In this document: piece after piece, positions 8,567 to 17,627 of the stretch
Layout: each line of letters starts with the position of its first letter
Numbering within the stretch: position 1 is the first letter of the stretch
Assembly: GCA_041476585.1 (NCBI GenBank)
Contig: JBGOTT010000004.1
Span: forward strand, 1 to 37,468
Origin: JADGRQ01 sp041476585
GTDB taxonomy: Bacteria; Pseudomonadota; Gammaproteobacteria; Burkholderiales; SG8-39
Direction: 5' to 3'
DNA: 37,468 nucleotides
Program-made: the position numbers and the translations under genes
Notes under the pieces: generated by a model
What the model was told of the DNA's origin: nothing
Seen by the model: only the letters and a program-made list of their open reading frames with translations
The model's database searches: none

Positions 8567-8998
8567 TTAGAGAGCCCAGGAGCCGATGTCGGCATCGTTG
8601 CCTTCGCCGCCGCGCGCGCCATCGGCGCCAAAACTGAAAACGTCGATCTCCCCGTGGATGCCGGGATTCAGGTATTGATAGGGATTGCCCCAAGGATCGT
8701 TCGGCAGGCGCTCGAGATACCCGCCTGCCTTCCAGTTGGGTGGAACCGGGGCTGTATTCGGTTTCGCGGAAAGCGCCTGCAATCCCTGTTCTGTTACGGG
8801 GTAGTGCTGGTTGTCCAGGCGGTAAAGCTTGAGTGCCTGCATCAAGCTCGCAATGTCCTGTTTTGCGGCGATTACCCGCGCCTCGTCGGGGCGGCTGATG
8901 ATTTTCGGCACCACCAGGACGGCGAGAATGCCGAGGATGACGACGACCACCATCACTTCGAGCAACGTGAAGCCGCGTTGCCAAGTCATCGCCCTCAA
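8567..8998 (-). CDS. gspG: Type II secretion major pseudopilin G
   Basis: The major subunit of the pseudopilus. The mature N-terminus FTLLEVMVVVVILGILAVLVV follows QRG, with Glu +5. The C-terminal domain shows the GspG hallmarks: YPVTEQGLQAL, the PNDPWGNPYQYLNPG block and the Ca-site region GEIDVFSFGADG. TTG 8998 is chosen because GGAGG stands 5 bases upstream. ATG 8989 (starting MTWQRG) is the alternative, and an ATG at 9019 would place the Shine-Dalgarno inside the coding region. It is the first gene of the leftward gsp operon, next to the divergent control region. Confidence 0.94.
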   Translation of the reverse strand: MRAMTWQRGFTLLEVMVVVVILGILAVLVVPKIISRPDEARVIAAKQDIASLMQALKLYRLDNQHYPVTEQGLQALSAKPNTAPVPPNWKAGGYLERLPNDPWGNPYQYLNPGIHGEIDVFSFGADGARGGEGNDADIGSWAL

Positions 8999-9078
8999 AT
9001 GACCCTCCTTGCACGTCATTGTAGTGTAGTCTCACGGCTCCTCTTTTTGGTAGCGCATGCGAATAGCGAAGGACGCAG
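8999..9078. promoter_or_regulatory. Divergent control region between gspG and gspC
   Basis: This 80-base gap must hold the promoters for both gsp arms unless transcription enters from further away. On the minus strand TACACT and TACAAT occur in the stretch ACTACACTACAATGACG, possible -10 hexamers, but no good -35 stands 17 bases upstream of either. The minus strand also holds the AAGGAGG ribosome-binding site of gspG. On the plus strand GGACG lies just before the GTG of gspC. No convincing operator repeat is visible. Confidence 0.4.
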
Positions 9079-9552
9079 GTGATCCCGCTCGAACGAGCAA
9101 GTCTTGCGCAAACGGCCGTTGCGTCTCTGGCGATGTTCGCCGCCCTGCTGCTGCTGGGCCTGGTGTTGGCGTACTGGACCTGGGCATGGCTCGCTCCGCG
9201 CCCCGAGCCGCGCGCACAAGCAGTGCCGGAGCCTGGCGGTGGCGTAGCATCCGCTAGCGGCCTGTTCGGGAGTGCGGGACGGGACGGGAACGTTGCTGCG
9301 CCGACGGGAATCGCGATCAGGCTGCTCGGTGTCGTGGCTGCCTCTGGCGGCCGGCGCGGATACGCGGTCGTGCAACTTGAAGCGAACCAGATTTTCGCGG
9401 TGCGTGAGGGCGACGACATCGCTCCTGGTATCCGGCTCGCGAAGGTGCATCCGAATCACGTCGTTCTGGAGCGCAGTGGGGTGCGTGAAACGCTCACCTG
9501 GCCAGAGAAGAAAGCATTCGCGCCACCCCCGGCGTCACGAGCCAACAAATGA
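9079..9552 (+). CDS. gspC: Type II secretion system protein C, short form without PDZ domain
   Basis: A 157-residue protein with a cytoplasmic start, one membrane helix (AVASLAMFAALLLLGLVLAY, about 12-32), a Pro/Ala-rich linker and the periplasmic HR domain (GLFG, IRLLGVVAASGGRRGYAVVQ, REGDDIAPGIRLAKV, HVVLERSGVRETL). GspC links the inner-membrane platform to the secretin by HR binding to GspD. Classical GspC of 270-300 residues carries a C-terminal PDZ or coiled coil. This one ends just after HR. The start is GTG 9079 with GGACG upstream. The ATG at 9057 is out of frame. Confidence 0.88.
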   Translation: MIPLERASLAQTAVASLAMFAALLLLGLVLAYWTWAWLAPRPEPRAQAVPEPGGGVASASGLFGSAGRDGNVAAPTGIAIRLLGVVAASGGRRGYAVVQLEANQIFAVREGDDIAPGIRLAKVHPNHVVLERSGVRETLTWPEKKAFAPPPASRANK

Positions 9553-9593
9553 TGCCTCCGTCGCATGCCGCTGACGTGCCCGAGGACCAGTCC

Positions 9594-11750
9594 ATGAATG
9601 GCCGCTGGTTCCCTGCCGGATTTCTGTCGGCGGCCGCCTTGGTAGTTCTTATCGGCCAGGCCTGGTCCACCGACGCCGTATCCGAGGAGAGGTCCGGGGC
9701 GGCAGCAGGGTCAACGGCGCGCACCACGCCAACGGGAAGCTCAGGCGCAAGCGTTTCCGCGAGCCCCACCAACCCCGATCAGGTTACGCTCAATTTCATC
9801 AACGCCGACATCGAAGGCGTCGTGAAAGCGGTGAGCGAGATTACAGGGAAGAATTTCCTGCTCGATCCGCGCGTAAAGGGCACGGTCAATATCGTCTCGG
9901 CGAAGCCGATTTCCAAAGCGCTCATATACGATGTATTTCTGTCAGCGCTGCGCCTGCAGGGCTATGCGGCGATCGAGGAGCGCGGCTTCATCAAGATCGT
10001 CCCCGAGAGTGACGCCAAGTTGCACCCGGGCCGGACGCTCGGGCCGCAGGAGAAAACGCCAGGCGGCGTTGACCAGATCCAGACGCAGGTGTTCACGCTG
10101 AGATACGAATCGGCAGCGCAGCTCGTGCCGATACTGCGCCCGTTGATCGCCCCAAACAACACCATCACGGCTTACAACGCCAGCAATACGCTGGTAATCA
10201 CGGATTACGCCAGCAGCCTGCAGCGCATCGAGAAGATCATCGATTCGATCGACCAGCCCAACGGCACGGACCCGATCGTGATTCCGCTCCGCTACGCCTC
10301 CGCGCTCGACGTTGCGCAGACGGTCAACCGCTTGTTCCCAGACCCGCCGCAGGTTCCCGGCACGGCGGCGGGGGAGTCGGTGCAGCGCCTGACCGTGGTT
10401 GCGGATGCCCGCTCGAACAGTCTGATTGCGCGCTCGGACAATCCGTCGCGGCTAGCGCGTCTGCGCAGTCTGGTGACGATGCTGGACAGCCCCACCAGTG
10501 CGGGCGGCAATATTCATGTCGTTCACCTGAAAAACGCAGAAGCCGTAAAGGTTGCTGAAACCCTTCGTGCTATCTATCAGGGGGATTCAGGCCAAGCTGG
10601 CGCACGTCCCAGCGCGGCTTCGATCAGTCCGGTGGGCGCATCGGCGATGCCTACACCTTTGATGGGAGCGGCATTCGCGCCTGCGTCAGCGGCGGCTTCC
10701 GCCCCCGTGGGCGGCATAGTTCAAGCCGATGCGGCCACCAACTCGATCATAATTACCGCGCCCGACGCGATCTACAACAGCCTGCGCGCGGCGCTGGACA
10801 AACTCGACGTGCGCCGCGCGCAAGTCTACGTCGAGGCGCTGATCGCCGAAATCACGGCCGACAAGGCCGCCGAATTCGGCATCCAATGGCAGAATTTAAA
10901 CGGCTTGGGTAAGACCGCAACACAGACCTTCGGCGGCACCAATTTCGGTACCACTGGCCAAAACATTGTCGGCATCGCAACGTCTCCAGCCAGCGTAGGC
11001 CAGGGCCTGAATATCGGCGTGATAAAAGGCACGGTCACGATCCCGGGCACCTCCACTCAGATCCTGAACCTCGCCCTACTCGTTCGCGCGCTGGAGACGG
11101 ACAACAATGCCAACATTCTGTCCACGCCGACCTTGCTTACGCTGGACAACGAAGAGGCCAGAATCGTCATCGGGCAGAACGTGCCTTTCATTACCGGCTC
11201 GTACTCGGTGTCGGCCGCGGCGACCACGCCGACGCCGTTCCAGACCATCGAGCGGCGCGATGTCGGCCTCACGCTGCGGATCAAGCCGCAGATCTCCGAA
11301 GGCGGCACCGTGCGGCTGCAGATTTACCAGGAAGTGTCCAGTATCCAGGACAATACAAACGTCGCTGGCGTAATAACCAACAAGCGCGCGGTTGAATCGA
11401 CGGTGCTGGTCGACGACGGGCAGATCGTGGTGATCGGCGGGCTCATCCAGGACACGGTCAAGGATGGCATCGAGAAAGTTCCGGTACTCGGCGACATTCC
11501 GGTGCTCGGTACCCTGTTCCAGTACAAGACGCGCTCGCGCACCAAAACGAACCTGATGGTGTTCCTGCGGCCGACGGTGCTGCGCAACACCCAGGGTGCG
11601 GACCCGCTCACGAGCGAACGCTACGACTATATTCTCGGCGAGCAAGGCAAGGCAAGACCCGCTCCCGACTCTGTTCTTCCCGAGGTGGAATCGCCCACAC
11701 TGCCGCCGCGGCGGCCGCTGGCGCCGGCTGATATCAACAGGCCTGAATAG
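9594..11750 (+). CDS. gspD: Type II secretion secretin D
   Basis: The 718-residue outer-membrane secretin through which folded exoproteins leave the cell. A signal peptide (MNGRWFPAGFLSAAALVVLIG) is followed by N0 (VTLNFINADIEGVVKAVSE), N1-N3 repeats (HVVHLKNAEAVKVAETL in N3) and the secretin core (VPFITGSY, VGLTLRIKPQISEGGTVRL, VESTVLVDDGQIVVIGGL, VPVLGDIPVLGTLF). ATG 9594 is preferred because GAGG lies 8 bases upstream and it gives a normal signal peptide. ATG 9549 overlaps the gspC stop (ATGA) but would put acidic residues before the hydrophobic core. No pilotin (gspS) gene is seen in the window. Confidence 0.95.
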   Translation: MNGRWFPAGFLSAAALVVLIGQAWSTDAVSEERSGAAAGSTARTTPTGSSGASVSASPTNPDQVTLNFINADIEGVVKAVSEITGKNFLLDPRVKGTVNIVSAKPISKALIYDVFLSALRLQGYAAIEERGFIKIVPESDAKLHPGRTLGPQEKTPGGVDQIQTQVFTLRYESAAQLVPILRPLIAPNNTITAYNASNTLVITDYASSLQRIEKIIDSIDQPNGTDPIVIPLRYASALDVAQTVNRLFPDPPQVPGTAAGESVQRLTVVADARSNSLIARSDNPSRLARLRSLVTMLDSPTSAGGNIHVVHLKNAEAVKVAETLRAIYQGDSGQAGARPSAASISPVGASAMPTPLMGAAFAPASAAASAPVGGIVQADAATNSIIITAPDAIYNSLRAALDKLDVRRAQVYVEALIAEITADKAAEFGIQWQNLNGLGKTATQTFGGTNFGTTGQNIVGIATSPASVGQGLNIGVIKGTVTIPGTSTQILNLALLVRALETDNNANILSTPTLLTLDNEEARIVIGQNVPFITGSYSVSAAATTPTPFQTIERRDVGLTLRIKPQISEGGTVRLQIYQEVSSIQDNTNVAGVITNKRAVESTVLVDDGQIVVIGGLIQDTVKDGIEKVPVLGDIPVLGTLFQYKTRSRTKTNLMVFLRPTVLRNTQGADPLTSERYDYILGEQGKARPAPDSVLPEVESPTLPPRRPLAPADINRPE

Positions 11751-11760
11751 TCGCGGCGCG

Positions 11761-13236
11761 ATGACCAGAACCACCGGCACAGTCCCCTACGCCTTTGCCA
11801 AAGCGAACAGCGTCGTGGTCACTGCAATGCGTGACGGGCTGGCGGAGGTCGCGGTCCGCGATGGAGCTCGCGCGGGCGCGCTCGCCGAATTGCGGCGGGC
11901 GCTCGGCGTGCCCCTGCGCGCCCGCCGCGTCGGCGCGGGCGAGTTCGACGAGCTGGTTTCTGCGTTGTACAGCGACGCAAACGCCGGCGCGGCTGCACTT
12001 GCCGGCAATCTGGCGCAGGATCTGGATCTATCGCGGTTGCTGCAGGAAATCCCGAAGATCCAGGACCTCCTCGAAAGTCAGGACGATGCGCCGGTCATTC
12101 GTCTGATCAATGCGCTGTTTACCCAGGCGCTGCGAGACGGCGCCTCGGATATCCACATCGAGCCCTTCGAGACGCGCTCGGTGGTGCGACTGCGTATCGA
12201 TGGCACGCTGCGCGACTTGATCGAGCCGGCGCGCACGCTGCACGCCACCATCGTCTCGCGCGTCAAGATCATGGCGCAGCTCGATATCGCCGAGAAGCGC
12301 CTGCCGCAGGATGGACGGATTACGCTGCGGGTGGCAGGCAAGCCGATCGATGTCAGGGTGTCGACGATTCCCACCGGGCATGGCGAGCGCGTGGTCCTGC
12401 GCCTGCTCGACAAGCAGACCGGGCGGCTCGACCTGTCGCAGCTCGGCATGGACCAGACGACCCTGTCGCAGATCGACCGCCTGATCCGCCAGCCCCACGG
12501 CATCGTCCTCGTTACCGGCCCGACCGGTTCGGGCAAGACGACGACGCTCTATGCCGCGCTGTCGCGGCTCGACACCGCCGCGCTCAACATCATGACCGTC
12601 GAGGACCCGATCGAGTACGACCTCGACGGCATCAGCCAGACGCCGATCAACGCGAGGATCGACATGAGCTTCGCGCGGGCGCTGCGCACCATCCTGCGCC
12701 AGGACCCCGATGTCGTCATGATCGGCGAGATCCGCGATCTCGAGACCGCGCAGATCGCGGTGCAGGCGAGCCTCACCGGGCACCTGGTGTTCGCGACGCT
12801 GCACACCAACGACGCGGTAAGCGCGGTCACGCGGCTCGTGGACATGGGAGTCGAGCCGTTTCTGCTCGCCTCCAGCCTGATCGGCGTCGGCGCGCAGCGC
12901 CTGGTGCGCCGGCTTTGTCTGGAATGCTGCAAGCCATTCGCTGCCGATGCAGCGCAGCTGCGCGCCTTGGGATTTGCGCCAACCGATCGAACCCTCTACG
13001 CGGCCCACGGCTGCCCCGCCTGCAACCGCTCGGGCTACCGCGGCCGCACCGGCATCTACGAGCTCCTGATGGTCGATGACGACCTGCGCCGGCTGATCCA
13101 CGACCGCGCTTCCGAACAGGTGCTGCGCGAGCACGCGGTTTCCCGCGGCATGCGCTCGTTGCGTGACGACGCCATGCGCTGGGTGGCCCAAGGGGTGATC
13201 AGTCTGGAAGAGGCGGTGCGCGTGACACGCGAATAA
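11761..13236 (+). CDS. gspE: Type II secretion ATPase E
   Basis: A 491-residue cytoplasmic hexameric ATPase that drives pseudopilus assembly. The N-terminal GspL-binding domain is followed by the catalytic part: DGASDIHIEPFE, Walker A GPTGSGKTT at residues 253-261, the Asp box and Walker B region (RQDPDVVMIGEIRDLETA), the His box (GHLVFATLHTND) and a Zn-binding four-Cys module (C386-x2-C389 and C418-x2-C421), which is typical of GspE. It starts 10 bases after gspD and ends 8 bases before gspF. Confidence 0.96.
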   Translation: MTRTTGTVPYAFAKANSVVVTAMRDGLAEVAVRDGARAGALAELRRALGVPLRARRVGAGEFDELVSALYSDANAGAAALAGNLAQDLDLSRLLQEIPKIQDLLESQDDAPVIRLINALFTQALRDGASDIHIEPFETRSVVRLRIDGTLRDLIEPARTLHATIVSRVKIMAQLDIAEKRLPQDGRITLRVAGKPIDVRVSTIPTGHGERVVLRLLDKQTGRLDLSQLGMDQTTLSQIDRLIRQPHGIVLVTGPTGSGKTTTLYAALSRLDTAALNIMTVEDPIEYDLDGISQTPINARIDMSFARALRTILRQDPDVVMIGEIRDLETAQIAVQASLTGHLVFATLHTNDAVSAVTRLVDMGVEPFLLASSLIGVGAQRLVRRLCLECCKPFAADAAQLRALGFAPTDRTLYAAHGCPACNRSGYRGRTGIYELLMVDDDLRRLIHDRASEQVLREHAVSRGMRSLRDDAMRWVAQGVISLEEAVRVTRE

Positions 13237-13244
13237 CCGCCGCC

Positions 13245-14450
13245 ATGCAGGCATTTCAATACGAAGCGCTGGACGGCGCCGGGCGCACGGTGTCCGGCGT
13301 CGTGCAGGCTGACACGCCGCGCCAGGCGCGGCGACAGTTGCGGGCACAGGGCCTACATCCCTCGGTGATCGACGGGGTACGCGCGCGGGATCGCGCACGG
13401 CAGTTGCGGGCCCGAGGCATCTCTTCGGCGGAGTTGAGCCTGGTGACGAGGCAACTCGCCACACTGCTCGCCTCCGGCCTGACGGTGGAACGGTCGCTGA
13501 CAGCGCTGATCGAAGAGACCTCCGAGGCCGCCACGCGGGTAGTGCTCGGCAGGGTCAAGGCGGAGCTCTCGGCGGGGCTCTCCCTCGCCCGTGCTCTGGG
13601 CACCTGCGAAAAGAGTTTTCCCGAGTTCTATCGGGCGCTGGTGCATGGCGGCGAGGAATCAGGCGCGCTGCCGACGGTGTTGCAGCACCTTGCCGACTAT
13701 CTCGACGCGCGCCAGGCATTTCAGCAGAAGACCAGTCTCGCGCTGATCTATCCCGTCCTGGTCGTGGTCGTCGCCGCGATGATCGTGACCGGCCTGCTGA
13801 TCTATGTGGTGCCGCAGGTGGTGGAGGTGTTTCGGCAGTCGCGACAGAGCCTGCCGGCGCTGACGAGCGCGCTGATCGGTCTGAGCGATTTCCTGCGAGG
13901 AGCCTGGCCGTATCTCGTCGCGCTGCTCGTCGGCGGCGCAGCGGCTGCGCGCATGGCGCTGCGCCGCCACGCGGTGAGGCGCCGCTGGCACGCGCTGTTG
14001 TTGCGGATGCCCTGGCTCGGGCCGTTGATTCGCGGCGTCAACACTTCGCGTTTCGCCGGCACGCTCGCCATCCTGATCGGGGGCGGCGTGCCGCTGCTCG
14101 CCGCGCTCGATTCCGGCGCCCACGCAATGAGCAACCTGCTGCTGCGCGAGGCGGTCGAGCGCACGATCGACCGGGTGCGTGAAGGCGTGAGCCTCGCCCG
14201 CGCGCTTGCTGAAACTCGCGCGTTTCCGCCGCTCCTCGTCCACCTCGTCGCGAGCGGAGAGGTCAGCGGCAAGCTCGAGCGGATGCTCGAGCGCGCGGCA
14301 CGCCTTGAAACGCAAACGGTTGAGCGGCGCCTGGCGGTTTTCCTGACGCTTTTCGAGCCGGTGATGATTCTGGTCATGGGCGGGATCGTGCTGCTGATCG
14401 TGCTCGCCATCCTGCTCCCCGTCATCGAGATCAACCAGTTGGTACGTTGA
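13245..14450 (+). CDS. gspF: Type II secretion inner-membrane platform protein F
   Basis: A 401-residue polytopic inner-membrane protein. Two homologous cytoplasmic T2SSF domains (about 70-195, SAELSLVTRQLATLLASGLT; and about 270-395, RFAGTLAILIGGGVPLLAAL) alternate with three membrane helices (LIYPVLVVVVAAMIVTGLLIY, WPYLVALLVGGAAAARMAL and a C-terminal EPVMILVMGGIVLLIVLAIL). GspF is the core of the assembly platform and a partner of GspE and GspL. It is the last gene of the rightward arm. A 215-base stretch without a gene follows, with no clear terminator. Confidence 0.95.
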   Translation: MQAFQYEALDGAGRTVSGVVQADTPRQARRQLRAQGLHPSVIDGVRARDRARQLRARGISSAELSLVTRQLATLLASGLTVERSLTALIEETSEAATRVVLGRVKAELSAGLSLARALGTCEKSFPEFYRALVHGGEESGALPTVLQHLADYLDARQAFQQKTSLALIYPVLVVVVAAMIVTGLLIYVVPQVVEVFRQSRQSLPALTSALIGLSDFLRGAWPYLVALLVGGAAAARMALRRHAVRRRWHALLLRMPWLGPLIRGVNTSRFAGTLAILIGGGVPLLAALDSGAHAMSNLLLREAVERTIDRVREGVSLARALAETRAFPPLLVHLVASGEVSGKLERMLERAARLETQTVERRLAVFLTLFEPVMILVMGGIVLLIVLAILLPVIEINQLVR

Positions 14451-14665
14451 ATGGCTGCGACTCCACAATTCGAACCTTCAGCAAGCACGGAAAGGGATGT
14501 GGAAAAAATACGACACTGCTCGCTCCGCGTGGACATTTAGTGCATGAACTTCGACAGATAGCTTATGTTCTTCGGGTAAACTGGCAGCAGCGTTTCGCTC
14601 GGACAATGGGCGAATCGCAGGCAGCGCCGCACAAGAAGACCAGGATCGGCCCAAGGAGGGCAATC

Positions 14666-15598
14666 GTGGCTTGGTTTCCGGGTAGCTCATCACACACTGC
14701 GCAAATGACGGGCTTTGTTCGGGATGCGGCCACCGCGATCCTGCTCGGCGCCCTGTGCAGCCCGACCGCGCTGCTGGCAGACGAACCCCTCGACGTGCGC
14801 ATCGAGGCGACGTTCACTGGCGATGACAATGTCACCCGGGCAAGCGCCGCGGCGGACAAGTTGTCGGACCGGTCCTTTGGTGTCACGCTGAACAAGAGCT
14901 TCGAATTTCCGATTCCGGATTCACCGCACACGCGCCTGTTGGTGAGCGGGTCGCTGGGAAGCGAGACGTTTCAAACCTACAAGGGATTGTCGCGCATCTT
15001 CCTCGGGGTCCAGGGAGAATTGCAGTACCGTTCTTCGGCTGAATTCGGCGCCCCGACCTACGCGGCCTTCGTGCGTAGTTCCCGGGATGAGTATGAATCC
15101 ACGTTGCGCGACGGATACCGTCACTCCGTTGGTGTCAGCGTGCGCCAATCCATGACCGACCGCATCGATGCTTTCGTCGCGTTTGCCTTCAACAAGCGCG
15201 ACGCCAAGAGTACCGTGTTTGATGTTGCGGACCGTTCCGGGCGCGTGAATCTGGACTATTCGCTGTCGCGAAACGGCACCATGTACCTCGGCGCGGAGTA
15301 TCGCCGCGGCGACGCCGTGTCGACTGCGCCTGCGACGCTGGCGGCCATCGATCTCGCCAAGGCCGTCGTTCGGGACGACGCGTTTACCGACGCCCCGCGC
15401 CTTGCCTATCGCCTCGAAGCGCGAACCGTTCTCGCCACGTTCGGTTACAACCTAGCGCTCAGCGGGGGGCAGGCTTTCGATGTTTCGTGGAGGTGGGTGC
15501 GGTCCAACCCGACCACGAGTCCGGGAGTGCTGGCGCCGGGCTCGACGATCCGCTATTACGACAACCAGCTTTCCGCATCCTACCTGATCCAGTTTTGA
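14666..15598 (+). CDS. Exported outer-membrane beta-barrel protein, function unknown
   Basis: A 310-residue protein of unknown function. A hydrophobic signal sequence ends around ALLADEPLDV, and the rest is a run of alternating beta-strands (TRLLVSGSLGSETF, VQGELQYRSSAEF, YRHSVGVSVRQSM, FVAFAFNKRDAK, RVNLDYSLSRNGTMYLGAEY) ending in a terminal aromatic strand with Phe as last residue (YDNQLSASYLIQF), the signature of an outer-membrane barrel. The GTG at 14666 is chosen because AAGGAGGG stands 5-6 bases upstream, a much better ribosome-binding site than that of ATG 14705. It lies just upstream of the haem lipoprotein and is probably cotranscribed with it (11 bases apart). Confidence 0.72.
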   Translation: MAWFPGSSSHTAQMTGFVRDAATAILLGALCSPTALLADEPLDVRIEATFTGDDNVTRASAAADKLSDRSFGVTLNKSFEFPIPDSPHTRLLVSGSLGSETFQTYKGLSRIFLGVQGELQYRSSAEFGAPTYAAFVRSSRDEYESTLRDGYRHSVGVSVRQSMTDRIDAFVAFAFNKRDAKSTVFDVADRSGRVNLDYSLSRNGTMYLGAEYRRGDAVSTAPATLAAIDLAKAVVRDDAFTDAPRLAYRLEARTVLATFGYNLALSGGQAFDVSWRWVRSNPTTSPGVLAPGSTIRYYDNQLSASYLIQF

Positions 15599-15609
15599 GA
15601 GATCCGACC

Positions 15610-17613
15610 ATGAGAGGCAGCGGCCTTCTCCCGATCGCCGGTTCAATTGCCGTGGTGCTGCTGCTGGCGGCGTGTTCCCAGGGCAATTCCGGTGACTCGT
15701 CCAATCAACCGGCGGCTCCGATCACCGGTCCGGACAGTTTCCTGTTGTTCCCGAATCCACAGGCGCAGCCCGACGGTTCGTTCCAGACCAATTCGATCGC
15801 CTACACCCAGGCTTACTACACCGCAATCGATCCGGCCAACGTGAAGGACACACTCGCCAAGTGGAAGGCGGCAAACCTCTTCGGCAGCGGTACCGGTACG
15901 GAGGTCGGGGTGGTGTTCCGCGACACGCGCGATCTCGGCTACGGCCGTCGCATGACCGGGCGGCAGAACGCCGACGGCACCATCGCGTTTTTCGTCGAGA
16001 ACTACCAAGTGAACCCGATCGCCGATGCCGGATACACACCTTTGAACCTCGATGCCGCCGTCTTGCAGGACCAGCGCTGGAAGGTATTTGTCAACGCCAT
16101 CGAATACAGCCCGGGGCCGGGCGGCGGCGTGAGTTTTGCGAAATACTTCAATTTCAATGCGACGACGGGCGTGCGCGAGCCGACCGTGGACCTCGACGGC
16201 CGCGGGCAAAAGGCGATGCCCGGCGTCTGCATCTCGTGCCATGGCGGGCGCGGCGATCCGTTGACGCCTCCCGGGGCCGGCGGACTGCCGCTGTTTCCTC
16301 TCGTACCGAACTCCGCGTCGTTGCAGCGGGGCGATGTTCAAGGGAAGTTGATGCCGTTCGAGGTGGGTACCCTCGAATTTTCAGCGACGCCCGGAGCTAC
16401 GCGGGCCGATCAGGAGGCAGCACTAAAGCAGCTCAACAGGATAGTGCTGTGCACCTACCCGTTGCCGACGGGAACGGTGCAACCAACGGGATTCTCCGAG
16501 GATGCTTGCAACGGATTTCCCCGACGCGTCGCGATTTCAAGCGAGTGGCAGGGCACTGCCGCGGCATTGATCAAGGCCGCGTACGGCGGCAATGGCTTGC
16601 CCAACGCCGCCTTCTCCGACACGTTCGTCCCGGCCCTCTGGGGAGCGCAAACGGCGTTGTACCAAGGTGTGGTGGTGCCGGCATGCCGCGTCTGCCACCT
16701 TGTGCGCGGGACCGGGACCGGAACGGTCCCCCAGTCCGCGTCCGACATCGATTTCAACACCCTTGCAAAGTTCCAGAGTTTTGCCGTCCCGGGTATTGAC
16801 GATCGCACCAAGGCTCACGTCATCGACCGCGGCAACATGCCGCTCGCAAAAATAATATTCGACGCGTTCTGGGGTTCTGGCATGGCTGAGACGCTCGCCA
16901 CCTTCCTCCAGGGCCAGGGCTTCACCGTGCGCGACACCGCCGGCGCGGTGCTGAGGCCGGGCCGCCCGGTCGCAGATCCGGGTCCGGATCGCACCGTGAC
17001 GCAGGGACCGATCACTCTGTCGGCCAATCTCAGCCTGTATTCCAGTACCTACAACTGGTCGATCATCTCGGGTCCCGGCGGAGCGATGCCTCCGACCAAC
17101 GTGACGCTGACCAATTCCACCTCGATCCAGCCGACATTCAATGCAACAGCGGACGGGATCTACGTCGTGCAACTCGTGGCGAGCAATCGCAGCACTCAGA
17201 GCGCTCCCGCCCAGCTCACGCTGATGGTCAATAACCTGCTGAACCCGGTTCCTTCGGCAATCCGCTTCCTCGACCCCGGCCCAAACGGCATCAAGAATAA
17301 ATTGCAAACGCTGGGCTGCGCCGGCTGCCACTCTCCGGCGGGCGGCACGCCGATCGTTTATACCAACATCGATCGCAACGGAGACGGGGCCGTGGGCGAT
17401 GCGACCGATGATCTGTGGTTCTACACGGAAGTGCGCGGGCGCATCAATTTCACCGACATCGTCGCCAGCCCGCTGCTGCGCAAGCCTTCCGGGAAACACC
17501 ACGCCGGCGGTGGCGGAACCGGAGCCTTCAACACCAGTCTCGCCCCCGGCAATCCGGGCCGCGCAGACTACGACCTATTCCTGAACTGGATCCTGAACGG
17601 CGCCCCGCTGTAG
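15610..17613 (+). CDS. Lipoprotein with three CxxCH haem motifs and a PKD-like domain
   Basis: A 667-residue exported lipoprotein. The signal ends in the lipobox LLAAC, with Cys22 as the lipidated residue. Three c-type haem-binding motifs are visible: CISCH (207-211), CRVCH (359-363) and CAGCH (570-574). Between the second and third lies a PKD-like immunoglobulin fold (about residues 455-545: VADPGPDRTVTQGPITLSA, TYNWSIISGPGG, YVVQLVASN). A haem lipoprotein may carry electrons at the cell surface or act as an oxidoreductase. The substrate is unknown. The distal Met ligands cannot be assigned by eye. It follows the beta-barrel gene by 11 bases, so a porin-cytochrome-like pairing is conceivable but not shown. 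Confidence 0.82.
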   Translation: MRGSGLLPIAGSIAVVLLLAACSQGNSGDSSNQPAAPITGPDSFLLFPNPQAQPDGSFQTNSIAYTQAYYTAIDPANVKDTLAKWKAANLFGSGTGTEVGVVFRDTRDLGYGRRMTGRQNADGTIAFFVENYQVNPIADAGYTPLNLDAAVLQDQRWKVFVNAIEYSPGPGGGVSFAKYFNFNATTGVREPTVDLDGRGQKAMPGVCISCHGGRGDPLTPPGAGGLPLFPLVPNSASLQRGDVQGKLMPFEVGTLEFSATPGATRADQEAALKQLNRIVLCTYPLPTGTVQPTGFSEDACNGFPRRVAISSEWQGTAAALIKAAYGGNGLPNAAFSDTFVPALWGAQTALYQGVVVPACRVCHLVRGTGTGTVPQSASDIDFNTLAKFQSFAVPGIDDRTKAHVIDRGNMPLAKIIFDAFWGSGMAETLATFLQGQGFTVRDTAGAVLRPGRPVADPGPDRTVTQGPITLSANLSLYSSTYNWSIISGPGGAMPPTNVTLTNSTSIQPTFNATADGIYVVQLVASNRSTQSAPAQLTLMVNNLLNPVPSAIRFLDPGPNGIKNKLQTLGCAGCHSPAGGTPIVYTNIDRNGDGAVGDATDDLWFYTEVRGRINFTDIVASPLLRKPSGKHHAGGGGTGAFNTSLAPGNPGRADYDLFLNWILNGAPL

Positions 17614-17627
17614 CGGCCGCCCACGCC

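Noticed and set aside
12028..13464. A 478-codon minus-strand open frame
   Set aside because: It is antisense to gspE and gspF, which carry all family motifs.
14551..14582. Promoter TCGACA...TAAACT upstream of the beta-barrel gene
   Set aside because: The spacing is 20 bases, too long, and no better pair was found in the 14451-14665 gap.
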